A stretch of DNA of 64,000 nt from Chionoecetes opilio (lineage: Eukaryota > Arthropoda > Malacostraca > Decapoda > Majidae). The number at the start of each line of letters is the position of its first letter. The first letter of the stretch is position 1. A model generated the notes under the pieces. The model did no database searches. It was not told the DNA's origin and saw nothing but the letters and a program-made list of their open reading frames with translations. Position numbers and translations under genes: made by a program. Shown piece after piece: positions 1 to 10,791 of the stretch. The DNA lies in contig JACEEZ010018831.1 in the NCBI GenBank assembly GCA_016584305.1, forward strand, positions 2,501 to 66,500. Direction: 5' to 3'.

Positions 1-1267
1 CCATTTAAATTTTTTTATAACAGTACATAAGTCATTTCATAGGGAATTGTGTGCATTTCTTTTAAAAAATTTTATTTGACTAGGTTAATTTTTTTATAAA
101 TTGATAAAACAACGTTATCATTCAATCAGAAACGTTAACAATTCTATCATATTATACTAAAAATGCAAAACAGTGACGTTTCCATAATTATCAAAAACAT
201 ACGTAAAATAGGAATAATTATTTTCTTACCTGGGTTATAGGTTGAGGAAACACGGGAACCATCATTTTCAAAATTGATTTTTTGAAATACGGTTACGGTT
301 TCATTTTTACAAATAAACTTTTCAAAAAGCTGCTTCGCAATATAAGTGGTTCCAAAACAACGTATTTGTTGGCACTTTTTTTCCCGAACATTTTTCAAAA
401 TTTTGCAGCCAGAAAATTTTTTTTTTTTAATTTACATATTACTAAAATATCTGCAAAAATTGTTATTGACGGTGTTATTTTTTTTTGTACAATGTAATTT
501 TCCCCCCTTTAAATATTTGTGGAGGTAAATCATGTTTGTATGCATTTCCCCCGGGGTTAAAAAGCTTACAGGGGGTCAAATATGCTTTTTAAGGCCCAAA
601 TTTATCGGGATCAAAAACCAATTCGTATTAAACAGAAAAAGCCCTAAAAACCAAAGTTTCATGCAAACCGGTGATATTTTTTTTCCCCAAAATTCTAAAC
701 GCTAATTGGGGGCTAATCGGGTGCTAATTCATTTATCAGAGAGAAAAAATTAAAAGGGAAAAGCCAATAAAAATCCCGCTTCTATTGTTCTCCATTTTAA
801 ATCTGTCTAACAAAATATTAAATGGCAAAAGTTTAATAAAATAAAATTCATGCATCAGTCTCCTAGGCCCTTTTTTATGTTTTTTACTGTTTTTTTTTTA
901 TAATTACAGAGCAAATATTTTCAAGATAACATATATCTTTATCTGTTAACCATAGGAGGGAAGGGGATTTTATGTTCGAATATTCGGAATCGCAGCTTTT
1001 GGGCCTACCGGGAAAAATAGCCCAACTGATACAAGTCCAGTTACAGTAGTCTTTTGGTTCCAAATTGTACCAGAACTTGAAGCTTTATTTCTAACACCGA
1101 ATGTCTCTCTGAAAAAGTAATCCAAAACTTTTGCTTAATTTAAGATGTCGAAATTTACTCTGACTCGTTGTAAAACCTGAAAATCCTGTCATTTCAGTGA
1201 AAAAAGACCCACACTGGTTTCATCTGTCTTGAAGGGAAACAAAAAAATAAAAACACTCCGAAAGCGG
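1..1267. other. AT-rich DNA, nothing recognised
   Basis: AT-rich sequence with many A and T runs. Short open frames of 60-90 codons show no recognisable motif and lie on both strands. I see no RNA gene, terminal repeat or tandem array here. Confidence 0.6.
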
Positions 1268-1555
1268 GGTCCCCGGGGGGGTATCCTGTGTGGGAAAGCA
1301 CGCTCGTTCCCAAAACCCCGAAAGTCCCGGGGGTTCGACCCCCGGCGGACCGGAAACATTGGGCTTTTTCCTTAAAAAACCCGACCCCTGTCCACCCACG
1401 TGATTGGGTACCGGTGTTACCCCGGGGGTTTGTAATCCGCCTCCCGGTCTTGGGCCACACTAAAAAAAGCCTAGCGACAGCTCCCCTAGGGGTAGTTTTT
1501 GAGAGAGCGTCTGGTTACGTGGAATCCATCTAGCTGCGTCGATGGGACAAATTAT
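1268..1555 (+). mobile_element. tRNA-derived SINE (candidate)
   Basis: The first ~84 bases resemble a degraded tRNA. The 5' strand GGTCCCC can pair with GCGGACC at about 1345-1351 with one mismatch. A-box-like sequence (GTGGGAAAGCACGCTCG) lies near 1290-1306, and the GGTTCGACCCC at about 1332-1342 fits an RNA polymerase III B box inside a stable T arm. The head runs straight into a non-tRNA body that includes the palindromic CTCCCCTAGGGG, which is the usual SINE arrangement. A functional tRNA is unlikely because the head has insertions and no clean anticodon arm. The 3' boundary is a guess; no target duplication was found. Confidence 0.6.
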
Positions 1556-1801
1556 TCAAACATAAAACATCAACACAAGAAAATCAGGGAATCTGTCAGG
1601 GAAATTTGCTGCCATTTTTCTGCAATATTCCATAAATCCAAATTTTCCTTCAGTGAGGTCAAGTGTTTCTTAAAAAAAAAATCCTTTACAGTAATTCCAA
1701 TAGTGGGGGGAAAAGACAAAAACTTCAGCTTCCCTTGTTTCTTATCTAAGTATCGCTCTTACTAAAAAAAGTCTTTATAGAATACCCTGACCTACTATGC
1801 G

Positions 1802-1922
1802 GCTGTGACCCTTTTTTTTAAAAACCTTGCGACCCCCTCGACCCTGAGCCCCCCTACCCCTTTTTGTATGAGGTTGCGACCCCTTTTGGGGGTCACGACC
1901 CTGGTTTGGGAGCCACTGCATT
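1802..1922 (-). mobile_element. hAT-like transposon end
   Basis: Read on the minus strand from 1919, the sequence starts CAGTGGCTCCCAAACC and continues into an imperfect palindrome of GGGTCGTGACC / GGTCGCAACC blocks. CAGTGGTTCCCAAACT-type starts followed by GGTCGCGACC palindromes are typical of non-autonomous hAT termini. Only this end is visible; I did not find a partner end or the 8-bp duplication, so it may be a solo or truncated end. Confidence 0.4.
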
Positions 1923-1944
1923 AGCGATTTTTTATTGAAATAAC

Positions 1945-2076
1945 ATGTTTTTAGCTATGCTTTTTTGGGTATCCTTGTCGACTACTAATTTGGTATATTC
2001 AGTTCTTTCAAATTTTATAGCTAAAAAAACAGAAAAATTTTAAATAAAAAAGGAAGTCTGGGCGTGAAGGGGTTAA
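1945..2076 (+). mobile_element. TTAA-target MITE, copy 1 (right end)
   Basis: Contains the family's right-terminal signature: a TTTGGTATATTCAGT-like box, a TTTTATAGC box, then CTGGGCGTGAAGGGG followed by TTAA at 2073-2076. The same order recurs near 2.3, 45.6 and 57.1 kb and, inverted, at 45.0, 54.8 and 57.8 kb. TTAA flanking plus a CCCC start fits piggyBac-like non-autonomous elements. The left end is not evident. Confidence 0.55.
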
Positions 2077-2221
2077 GAGAACTAAAATATTAGTAGAAAT
2101 TTAGTATTATTATTACACGTTTAGTATATTGTAGTTAAGTAAATTATTTCGTATGAGTATTACAATTAGGGTATTAGAATATTAGTAGAATATTAAAATA
2201 TAATTTTAGATGTATATGAGT
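2077..2221. repeat. ATT/TAG-rich spacer
   Basis: Degenerate ATTAGTA/TTATTA-type sequence between two TTAA MITE copies. No coding signal. Confidence 0.5.
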
Positions 2222-2422
2222 TTAATCCCTTATGCCCGAACGTAAATTGTCTTGTAATTTTGAGCACCCTTATTTAATGAAAGTAAGCTGTTTTTATAAT
2301 ATACATGTTTGTACCTTGATCAAGTTTAATTTTTGGTATATTCAATATTTTTTTTTTAATTTTATGGGGTCGACCAATTAATTTTTATAGCAAAGGAAAG
2401 ATCTGGGCGTGAAGGGGTTAAA
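2222..2422 (+). mobile_element. TTAA-target MITE, copy 2 (both ends)
   Basis: Begins TTAATCCCTTATGCCCGAA and ends AGATCTGGGCGTGAAGGGG-TTAA, so the ends are imperfect inverted repeats about 200 bp apart, each with TTAA. Interior contains the family's TTTTTGGTATATTCAA box. It is too short to code for a transposase. The structure resembles piggyBac-type MITEs, which duplicate TTAA; the superfamily is an inference. Confidence 0.6.
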
Positions 2423-2591
2423 AAAGAATGAGATTAATATACAAGAAGTGAAGGAATTATAAAGAAATTGAATTAAAATGAAGGAATGAGGAAGAATGAG
2501 AAGGATTGTGATAAAGGAGGTGGATAAGGAGGATGAAGATAAATAATAAGAGGTAAGTAGGTACAATAGGTTGATATCGTGTTGGGAAAGG

Positions 2592-2593
2592 TC

Positions 2594-2683
<90 letters not shown>

Positions 2684-2695
2684 GAAAAGAAAAGG

Positions 2696-2730
<35 letters not shown>

Positions 2731-2745
2731 AGAGAAGGGAAAAGG
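2592..2745 (+). repeat. (GA)n microsatellite
   Basis: A nearly pure GA tract to about 2670, then interrupted GA/GGAAAA repeats. All apparent Arg-Glu or Ser-Leu frames across it are artefacts of the repeat. Confidence 0.95.
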
Positions 2746-3296
2746 AAAAAAAAAGGTTGCAAAAAAGTATTTTATTACACAAAACATCTTTCTGAGCAAT
2801 TACCTTAACAACTCCTCCTCCTCCTCCTCCATCAACACACATGCAATCATCTATCTACGCACAACAGAGAAAGCTAAAAAAAAGATAGAGGAGAAAAATT
2901 AGGGGAAAAACCCATGTAACCAATCTTATATGCAACCAAGTGAGAGAGGATGAGGCAGTGTAGTGCATAAATGCATTGTAGATGAGACACCCCTTAAATC
3001 GTAGGAGAAAACGAGGTAATAGCACAGAAAATGGGTCGTGGTTGTGTCAGTTTTTTTCTTTATATTCTTTTTCTGGTCAATTTCCAGATGAACACCGAAC
3101 TTCCTTTGGTGGACGAAACTATTTTTTTCTGGTGAGTTTTGATGTGTTTTGAATGAATCTGCTAACCGTTTCTGTCGCAAATAAAAAAAAAAATCTTCAA
3201 AAATGACATAAACAAAATTGTAATTGAACATAACCGAACCTTTACCTAACCTAACCTTTACCTATGTATAAAAAATCAAAAAAACTACCCTTTACT
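2746..3296. other. Non-coding spacer
   Basis: Mixed AT-rich sequence with a (CTC)n patch near 2812-2830 and a short CCTAACCTAACC stretch at about 3246-3260, too short to be telomeric. No element or gene recognised. Confidence 0.5.
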
Positions 3297-5560
3297 TTTT
3301 TTTTTTACTTTTTTTTTTTTTACATCACAAAGAACTGACCAAGGGCACAGCAACAATGGGTAACACAAAGCCCGCTTAGTTTCAAGTCCCTATAAAGAAG
3401 ATAGTAATAGAATACAATAAAAAAGAGGGGTGAGCCAATTTAGTTCGGGAGGTGTCTTGTTACTCTTCTTTTGAAAAGATTTAAGTCATAGGAAAGTGGA
3501 AAATAGAAACAGGAAGAAAGTTCCAGTGTTTACCGTGAAAGGGATGAACGTAAAGAGCTGATTAATCTTGCATTAGGAAAATGGACAGAATGGGATGAGA
3601 ATGAGTGAAAGTTTTGTGCGCGAGGCCCCCGGAAGGGGGGGGCATCATTACAAATTCAAAGGCTAACATGAAAATAAGAAGAAAAAGGCAAGAAGACATT
3701 GCGGCGTTTTTATTTAAAGATTGAAACAGTCAGTCGAGGAAGGAGTTGATTAGCGAAAAGCTTTTGACTCACCCCGTTTAGGAGAGCTGTAGAGTGGATC
3801 CCCCCCAAAAATGTGCGACATACTCCTACATGGCGATAAACCCTTAGAGAGCAACAATTGGGAGGGGGAAAAAAAGGACGCAGAAGCCACAGACACCTAA
3901 CTTTTTAAAGCTTTTTAACAAGATATGAATGTGGAAATTTCCCCTTCAATTTTTAGTAAAGGGTAGTCCTAGAAAGTTCATTGTTGAAGGGACAGTTGAG
4001 TCTCATCAGAAAGGGGATAGTTATCTGGTAGGGTTTTTTCGGTAGATAGGGAAGAATTGGGTTTTTGAGGCATTAAAAAAACAATTTTTTCTTTGCCCCC
4101 AAACAGAAATTTAGAAAATCAAAGCGGTGCTCGGTGGCATCTCTCCTGAAACCCCTTTGTTCCTTTGAGTTTGGGCGTCTATAAACGCGTTGAAAAATGT
4201 AGGGGAGAATCTCAGCGAGGGGTGGGAGGGCTTTGAGTTTGACTTAGAAATCATTATGATAATATAAAAAGAGCGGGTGAAGGGCAGAACCCCGGGAACC
4301 ACTATTGATAATTTGGGGAAGAACAAAGTCCGTCTACGTACTGCAAAAGAAAAGGTTTGAAAGGAAACTTAAATGAAAGGGACAGAGAGAAGGTAGAAAC
4401 CGAAAAGAGTAGTTTGGAAATTAAGATTTTGTGCCAGACTCTATCAAAAGTTTTGAATTTTCTCAAGGGCAACGCAAAAGTTTCCCGAACCCCCTAAAAG
4501 GGGGATCCAAATTCGTTAGGAAGCTAAAATCGCCAGTTGATCGCCCTTTTTTCGGAAACCGTACTGACGATCAGATAGAAGATTTTGGAGGATAGATGCT
4601 TAAAATCTTTTTATTAATATAAAATTTAAAAAATTTAGAAAGGGAGGAAGTCAAAAATATATGACGGTTGTTTGAAAAATTTAAAAAAGGTCAAACCCTT
4701 TTTAGGGAAAGGTTTTGGGGTGTGAGCAAACTTCCACAAGAAGGAAAGGGGGAAGTAGATAGACAAAGACAAAATTTGACCAGGCAAGGGCAAACCAGAA
4801 GCCAGTTTTTGAGAACAATAGGGGGGGCTCCGTCAGGTCGTAACCTTTGTGATCTAGGCCAGAAAGGGGAAAAAACTCATTCCGAAGGATCTTAATGACA
4901 GGCATAATATTGTCGAGGGTGGGGGAAAGGAGGGAAAAAGCCCTTCACAACCAGAGTGGAATTTTTAGCAAAGGTTTGAGCGTAGATTCAGCTTTAAAGT
5001 AATGAGACAGCTTGGGGCCATCTGGTAAAACTAGGAGGGAAAAATGCAGAAGGAAAAAAATTTTGAGTGTTATTTGCTAGATCCAGAATCACGAGAGAAT
5101 TTTTATTCAGAAAGTTTTGACATTTTCTATGAATGAAAAAAGTTTCTGATAAGTTTAAGTACGATTTGGGATGATACGGGCGAAATATAAAAACTATTTC
5201 AAAATAGATGCTTACGGTACCGTTTGTGAGCCACCTCTCTATCCCGGGCAGCATGACAAAAGCAGATTTTAAACCCAAGTTTGACGGGCTTTGGGTTAGA
5301 GAAAGTGTGTGGAAATTTCGCCTCCATGCCAAAACTATGACCCGTTTTTTGGCTTCTGCACAAAAAAGAGGGGGCTATGACATGGAAACATAATCATTCC
5401 ATGAAAATCAATTATACTCCTTAGGGCTTCCCACTTAGCTAGTTAAATGCCAGAACACTCCCTTAGGTGGGTCCCGAGACGGTACCGGGGCGATAGGACA
5501 GTTCAGAAAAAAGATTGTGATCGGGGGAACCTAACCCTTTTACCTTACCCTTTAAAAAAA
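3297..5560 (-). mobile_element. Degraded non-LTR retrotransposon (LINE), reverse transcriptase region
   Basis: On the minus strand, fragments in several frames follow the order of a Jockey-like LINE reverse transcriptase. Around 5332-4994 there is a linker with FIHRKCQNF. Around 4905-4702 there is IKILRNEFF, then a GLDHKGYDL...PP block and VEVCSHPK, matching the RT entry region. At 4457-4425 KTFDRVWHK corresponds to the conserved AFDRVWH motif. At 4326-4111 VVPGVLPFTRSFYIII corresponds to the GVPQGSVLSPTLF motif. An intact YADD box is not seen. A poly(T) stretch on the plus strand at 3297-3322 would be the poly(A) tail, placing the 3' end on the left. Endonuclease sequence is absent, so it is probably 5'-truncated. 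Frames break repeatedly. Decapod genomes carry many such copies (family knowledge). Confidence 0.8.
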
Positions 5561-5845
5561 CTGCGACAGAAAGGTTTCAGATTAAAAACAAAACCACAAA
5601 ACTACCCGAAAAAAAAAATTTTTTGTCCACCAAAAAATTTGGGGTTTTATCTGAATAATACCCTTTTTCTTAACAATAGGTATTTAGAAGGGAGAAAAGG
5701 GTTATTTGAATTATTTTTTTTTAAAAAAATTGGTTAAATTTGGGTTTTTTTTTTTTTTTTCAGAAAGGAAAAATGCTGTGTTTTGTTAATGTTGTATTTT
5801 TTTTTATGTGTTTTTTGGAAATTTAATTGTGATAATTGTGAAATT
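5561..5845. other. Homopolymer-rich spacer
   Basis: A and T runs with a T17-type run at about 5744-5760. Nothing recognised. Confidence 0.5.
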
Positions 5846-6285
5846 TTGAGAGTGAGAGAGGGAGAGAGAGGGAAAAAGGAAGAGAGAGGAGAGAAGAGGA
5901 GAGAGGATGAGAGAAGGAGAGAGAGAGAGAAGAGAAAAGAGAAGAGGGAGGAGGGGGAAAAGGGGGAGAGAAGAGAGAGAGGAGGAGGGGGGAAAGAGAG
6001 GAGAGGAAGAAAAGGAAAGGAGGAGAGAGAGGGGGAGAAGAGAGAGAGAGAGGGGAGAGAGAAAAAAAAAAAAATCACCCCCCGACACCCCTTTTTCTCT
6101 TTATCTTCTCTCTTCCACCCTATCACCTGTCTTCTATTTTTAATTTTTTCTGTTTTTTCCCCTCTCTCTCTCTCTCTCCCCCCCCTCCCCCTCTCTCTCT
6201 CTCCCCTCCTCTCTTCTCTCTTTTCTCTCTCTCTTCCCTTTGTCCACTCAAAAGGGCACATAAAATCTCTCTCTCTCTCTCTCCC
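5846..6285. repeat. Purine tract followed by pyrimidine tract
   Basis: 5846-6074 is almost entirely GA/GGA. After a short A-rich and mixed hinge, 6155-6280 is almost entirely CT/CCT. The two halves are roughly inverted, so a long imperfect hairpin or triplex (H-DNA) is possible. The Arg/Glu-rich and Ser/Leu-rich frames it creates are not genes. Confidence 0.85.
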
Positions 6286-6486
6286 CTTGGACCTTAAATT
6301 TTAAAAAAGGTTCCTGGATATCTTCTCCTTGGGAGGAGGAAGAGGAGCAGGGGGGAGAAAGGGACGAATAAGCAAAAGGAAGGAGGGGGGGGGAGAAAAA
6401 AGAAGGAGGAGGAAGGCAGAAAATACGATAAATTTAAAGGGGGGAGGGAGGAAGATAAAATTTTAGGGGAATTTCTAAGGGGGAAA

Positions 6487-6800
6487 GTGTGGTGTGTGTG
6501 TGTGTGTTGTGTGGTGTGGGGTGTGTGGTGTTTTGTGTGTGTGTGTTGTGTGTGGTGTGTGTGTGTGTGTGTTGTGTGGTTGTGTGTGGTTGTGTGTGTG
6601 TGGTGGGGGGGGGGGGGGGGGGGGTGGGGGGGAGGGGGGGGGGGGGGAGAAGAGAGAGAGAGAAGAGAGAGAGAGAGAAAAAAAGGGAGAAAAGGAGAGA
6701 GAGAGGGGAGAGAGAAAAGGGAGAGAGGGGGAGAGAGGGGAGAGAGGGGGAGGGAGAAGAGAAGAGGAGGAGAGAAAGGGGGGGGAGAGAAAGAAAGTTT
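6487..6800 (+). repeat. GT, poly-G and GA compound microsatellite
   Basis: GT/GTGG repeats to about 6602, a G-rich run to about 6647, then GA/GGAGA repeats to 6795. No coding content; the Cys-Val-rich frames are repeat artefacts. Confidence 0.9.
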
Positions 6801-7400
6801 AAAAATTCTCAAGTACATACTTCACTTAAATACATTTAACTTTTTTTTTTTTCAACAAAGTGCTATTCAACCTGGGTGGACGTCCCCAAAAGGGGGACAG
6901 GCTGAGTGAGGGGGGGACGGCTGTCTTTTTGGGGGGACAATTAGGATCCTGATAGGGATAGATTATATTTATAACTAAATTTTTCAATTTAAAATACAGG
7001 AATTTTGTGTCGCCTGTTTTCTGAGGCATCAACATCTTTTTGATGAGGGTTATGTTGACGAAGTATCACCCATGGTTATAAGGGGTGACGGGAAGCAAAC
7101 CCGGTGTCTTGATGCAAAACCCAAAAACACCTCCCTTGGTTCTAGACTACACACACAAGTTTGTGTGTATCATCTCGCGCTCTGCCCAAGGGTATGACGC
7201 TACAAGATGCAACAGCCTGGAGACATGAACAACCGGGGGAAACCCGTCAAATTTCCGGGGCCAAAAAAATCTATGTGCTTTCAAACTGGCCGGAGGGAAA
7301 ACAGAAAACAACTGACCAAGTCCTGGCTGTTTTGGCCATTTTCCCTTGGCCGTCGGAACAGTACTTGTCACTCGCCCTCCAGTGTACAAATTTAAAAATT
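6801..7400. other. Unassigned spacer
   Basis: Mixed-composition sequence. Open frames near 7161-7390 exist on both strands (about 80 codons) but carry no motif I recognise. Composition suggests an old repeat rather than an exon. Confidence 0.4.
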
Positions 7401-7502
7401 TTAATTTTTATATATATTATTATTTATATATTTTATATATATATAATTATATATAATTTAATTATTTTTTTAATTTATATTAAAAATTTTTAAAAATTAA
7501 AA

Positions 7503-7593
<91 letters not shown>

Positions 7594-7770
7594 TTTAATA
7601 TAAAAAAGAAAAAATAAATAAAAAAATTTAAAAAATTTTAATAAAAAAAAAAAAAAAAATTTTAAAATTTTTTTTTTAATTAAATTTTTGTTATTTTTAA
7701 AAAAAAAAATATAAATTATAATATATAAAAATTTATATAAAAAAAAAAAAAATAAAAATTTTTAAAAAAA
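7401..7770. repeat. AT-only low-complexity block with poly(T)/poly(A) junction
   Basis: Almost only A and T. A run of about 40 T at 7507-7544 is followed directly by a run of about 44 A to 7588, a near-perfect self-complementary block. It may be two tails joined head to head, a foldback, or an assembly join. Confidence 0.8.
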
Positions 7771-7860
7771 AGGGGGGGTTGGGGGTGGGGGGGGGGGGGG
7801 TTTGGGGGGGGGGGTTTTGGGGGGTGGGGGGGGGGTTGGGTTTGGGGGAGGAAGGAGTAA
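7771..7860 (+). repeat. Poly-G/T-rich tract
   Basis: G runs of 7-14 separated by TT or TTT. Could form G-quadruplexes on the plus strand. Proline-rich minus frames are artefacts. Confidence 0.8.
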
Positions 7861-9060
7861 GATTGGTATTGGGGGGAAAAGGGTGAACAGGAATCAATAA
7901 ATCTGCAACGGCCATCATGGGTGGACTTTGGGGGTTTGGCGCCCGTTCAATTATCCCTGAGGCCACACCAAATCGCCGCTACTGGGATTTGGGAGGGAGG
8001 AAGAAAGTTAAACAGAGCCTGTTGGGATCGCTAAATATACGGATTTAAAATTGTCGATAACCGAGGACCCCTCGTTGGGTCTAGTATCTCCCACCCAAAT
8101 TTGTGTTGTCATACTCCGTTGGGCCCAGATGCGTTGGACCGGCGGGCCTAAGACTGAAAGGCAGGGCCTATTGGGGAAAATCCTTTGGGGGTGCGGGCCA
8201 AAACGGCGAAAGACAAAGGAGACGCTAACTTAATGGCTAAATCGAGGGCATTCCCACTGTTGCCGGTCAACACGTTGATTGGGTCACTACTCGGTTCGGC
8301 CCTCACGGCAGCTTTTATACTAATAAGGTCCAATAAATTGTAAACAATCTTGGGGGTTTCGAACCACCATAGATATGATAAGGATAAATAATAAACCGTA
8401 AAGATACCGATAAATTGTGGGAACAACTTGATTGTGAGTACGAAACCCCGAAGCCGGGCCTTACCGGCTCGAACCATTTTAACAACTTTGAAGTGCCGTC
8501 CCAGGCCGTGGGACCTCCCCCCGTCATCCAAAATTCGAGCATCCTCCCCTCTGGGACACCCGAAGATCATGTACCCTCCAAACCACATCGGCTATCATAA
8601 GGAAACTCGGGGTCCCCAAGGTGATCCCAAATGCAAATTGATCTATCCGAAGATTTGGAGGCCCAAACCCAGCCACGACGAGGCGAGGGAGCGGGAAAGG
8701 GATTTTAAAAGCGCCATTACAAAGCCGGGGGCCGTGAATGTTACGGAACCCCAGTCGCCCCGGACCTATACAGGTCCATCCCCGGGCACAGACACCTTTC
8801 CCCCCACCGTCTGGACTCCGGTTCTCATTCAAACGGGGACGGTCGGGCGGGAGAGGGACGAACACGCCGGCGCGGCTGGGGGGCCCGGAAGGGCCCCTGA
8901 CACTCCAGCATCACCGTAGGCAACACACCCTTTGGGCTACGCCCCCTTTTTCTGATATATTGGGCATATAATCGTCGAGGACGTGTATCGGAAGGTAATA
9001 TGGAATGGGCCCTACTAGGTATATATGATCCATCAATAAATTTACAAAATTTATCATTGT
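7861..9060. other. GC-richer island, unrecognised
   Basis: About 1.1 kb of balanced, non-repetitive sequence between low-complexity blocks. The longest frames are 146 codons (8148-8588, minus), 163 codons (8428-8919, plus) and 113 codons (8524-8865, minus). They overlap each other and show no domain I know. It could be a fragment of a mobile element or of host sequence; the composition shift at both edges suggests a discrete inserted piece. Confidence 0.35.
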
Positions 9061-9377
9061 ATAAAATTCCCGTGACAATCGAAAAATAAAAGATTTATAT
9101 ATTCTATATTAATTTTCAAAATATAAAATATTAATTATCTATAATATTTTATTATATATTATATATATATATATATTATAAATATATATAATATTATTAT
9201 TTTTATAATTTTATAAAATAAAATCTATCGTCTATATATAATTATATATTTATAATTATTATATATAAAATAAAATATATATATATATTTTATATATAAA
9301 TTTATATATATATATTATTTTATATATATTATATAATATAATATATATATAATATTTATATATATTATATATATATA

Positions 9378-9423
<46 letters not shown>

Positions 9424-9712
9424 AAAATATATATAATATATTATATATATATTTTATAATATATATATTTAATATATATATATATATATAGATATATAGT
9501 ATATATATTAAAATATATTATATATATTTTATATTTTATATATATATTAGATATTTTAAATTATATATATATATATTATATATATTATATATATATATAA
9601 AATTATATATATATATATATATATTATATATATTATATATATCTATAATATATATAAAATTATATAATATATATAAAATATATTATATAATATATATATA
9701 TATAATTCAAGT
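9061..9712. repeat. (TA)n microsatellite block
   Basis: About 650 bp of TATA/TATAA repeats with short interruptions. It lies about 240 bp upstream of the Gypsy gag frame, where a 5' LTR would be expected. Confidence 0.95.
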
Positions 9713-9954
9713 ACGCCATTGTTTTTACAACAGTAGATAATGGTAAATGGATTTACTTTTTGTGTATATATTTGTCAGTTATTTTGTAGTTTTTTTTTTC
9801 TTTGCACTGTTAATTTTTTTTATAGTACTTCACTATACCATGTTCGTTTCCCTTATATCACTCATATATGTACATTCATTTTTTTTGTATTGCCTTAAAA
9901 GCACAAGAGATGGGTAATAGCACTTTATCTTGGTTAAAGTATCACTTATAATTA
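9713..9954 (+). other. Leader region of the Gypsy copy
   Basis: About 240 bp of AT-rich sequence before the gag ATG. I cannot identify an LTR or a primer-binding site here, so the element's 5' LTR is missing or unrecognisable. Confidence 0.35.
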
Positions 9955-10791
9955 ATGGACGAAACAAATCAGACAAAGTCAGAAAAAGAGCGTGAATTAC
10001 TCACCGAAAAATATCTTAGACTTTGTAAAGGACGGAAAGTTTTAGCCTCTGACGCAGCAAATAGTGACAGTGAGGAAGAATTAGTTAAACTTTTACCAGA
10101 GGAGGATACTCGTAAATTAAGAAGTGGAAGTCACCACCTACGAGTCTCTCCTGAGTTACCTCAGTCACTTACTCAACTAACTTGGACTACTAACACAATG
10201 TCTCCCACTAACACTCCCGGTGCAGGTCCTTCTGGCACCCCTGCCCAGACTCTTCCTCAAGCCGCTGGAGCTATTAAAATATTTCCCACAAGTGCAGCTT
10301 TTCGCGAAGTTTCGGGTACTGATCCAAGCTATACTGCCAGGGAATATATTAGTCTTTGTGAAGATGTAATGAAAAGCTCCTTTGTATGTGATGAAGGGGA
10401 TCAAATATCTTTCATCCGTTCACGCCTATAGGCTGGCTCACGAGCTTCACATATAATGCAAGCTAGCGCTTTAACCAAGCCACAACAAGCACAAAAGTAT
10501 CAGGCTTTTCCGTCAAACTTCTTGGAAACATTTGGGAAAAATGAAAAACACAGCTTGGTCAAAGGTGTTAATTTAGCGGTAGAAATATTGCACGGTAGCG
10601 CTGCCTCAAAGGATCTTTTTGATGTTCAGGTAGACGCAAACAGAATATCTGCTGATTTCGTTAAGTACTTAAAAGACAATGGGTGGACTCACGGAGACAC
10701 CATGCAATTACCCGATGTATGCAAGTTTCTGCAGTTTTTTGTGTACATGATGTTGCTAAAAGGGAAATGTCGAAGGGGCAGTTTATCTTAA
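9955..10791 (+). pseudogene. Gypsy Gag (capsid part), in-frame stop
   Basis: The ATG at 9955 opens a 158-codon frame with a charged, acidic N-terminus (KSEKERELLTEKYLRL, then SDSEEELVKLL) and a Ser/Pro/Thr linker, followed by an FREVSGTDPSYTAREYISLCED stretch of the kind seen in retrotransposon capsid regions. A TAG at 10429-10431 interrupts. The same frame continues for about another 110 codons to 10791, with VKGVNLAVEILHG and DVQVDANRISADFVKYLK. Because the frame is unchanged, the break is a single-codon event or a base error. Gag would package the element RNA in cytoplasmic particles. Assignment rests on position before the zinc knuckle and protease. Confidence 0.7.

Noticed and set aside
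1288..1360. Functional tRNA gene
   Set aside because: Cloverleaf has insertions and mispairs in the D and anticodon arms and the sequence continues into a SINE-like body.
2579..2902. Arg/Glu-rich coiled-coil protein
   Set aside because: Translation of a (GA)n microsatellite.
3246..3262. CCTAACCTAACC as arthropod telomeric (TTAGG)n repeat
   Set aside because: Only two or three units, flanked by ordinary AT-rich DNA.
10177..10404. Minus-strand frame within gag
   Set aside because: Shadow of the plus-strand Gypsy gag coding region.
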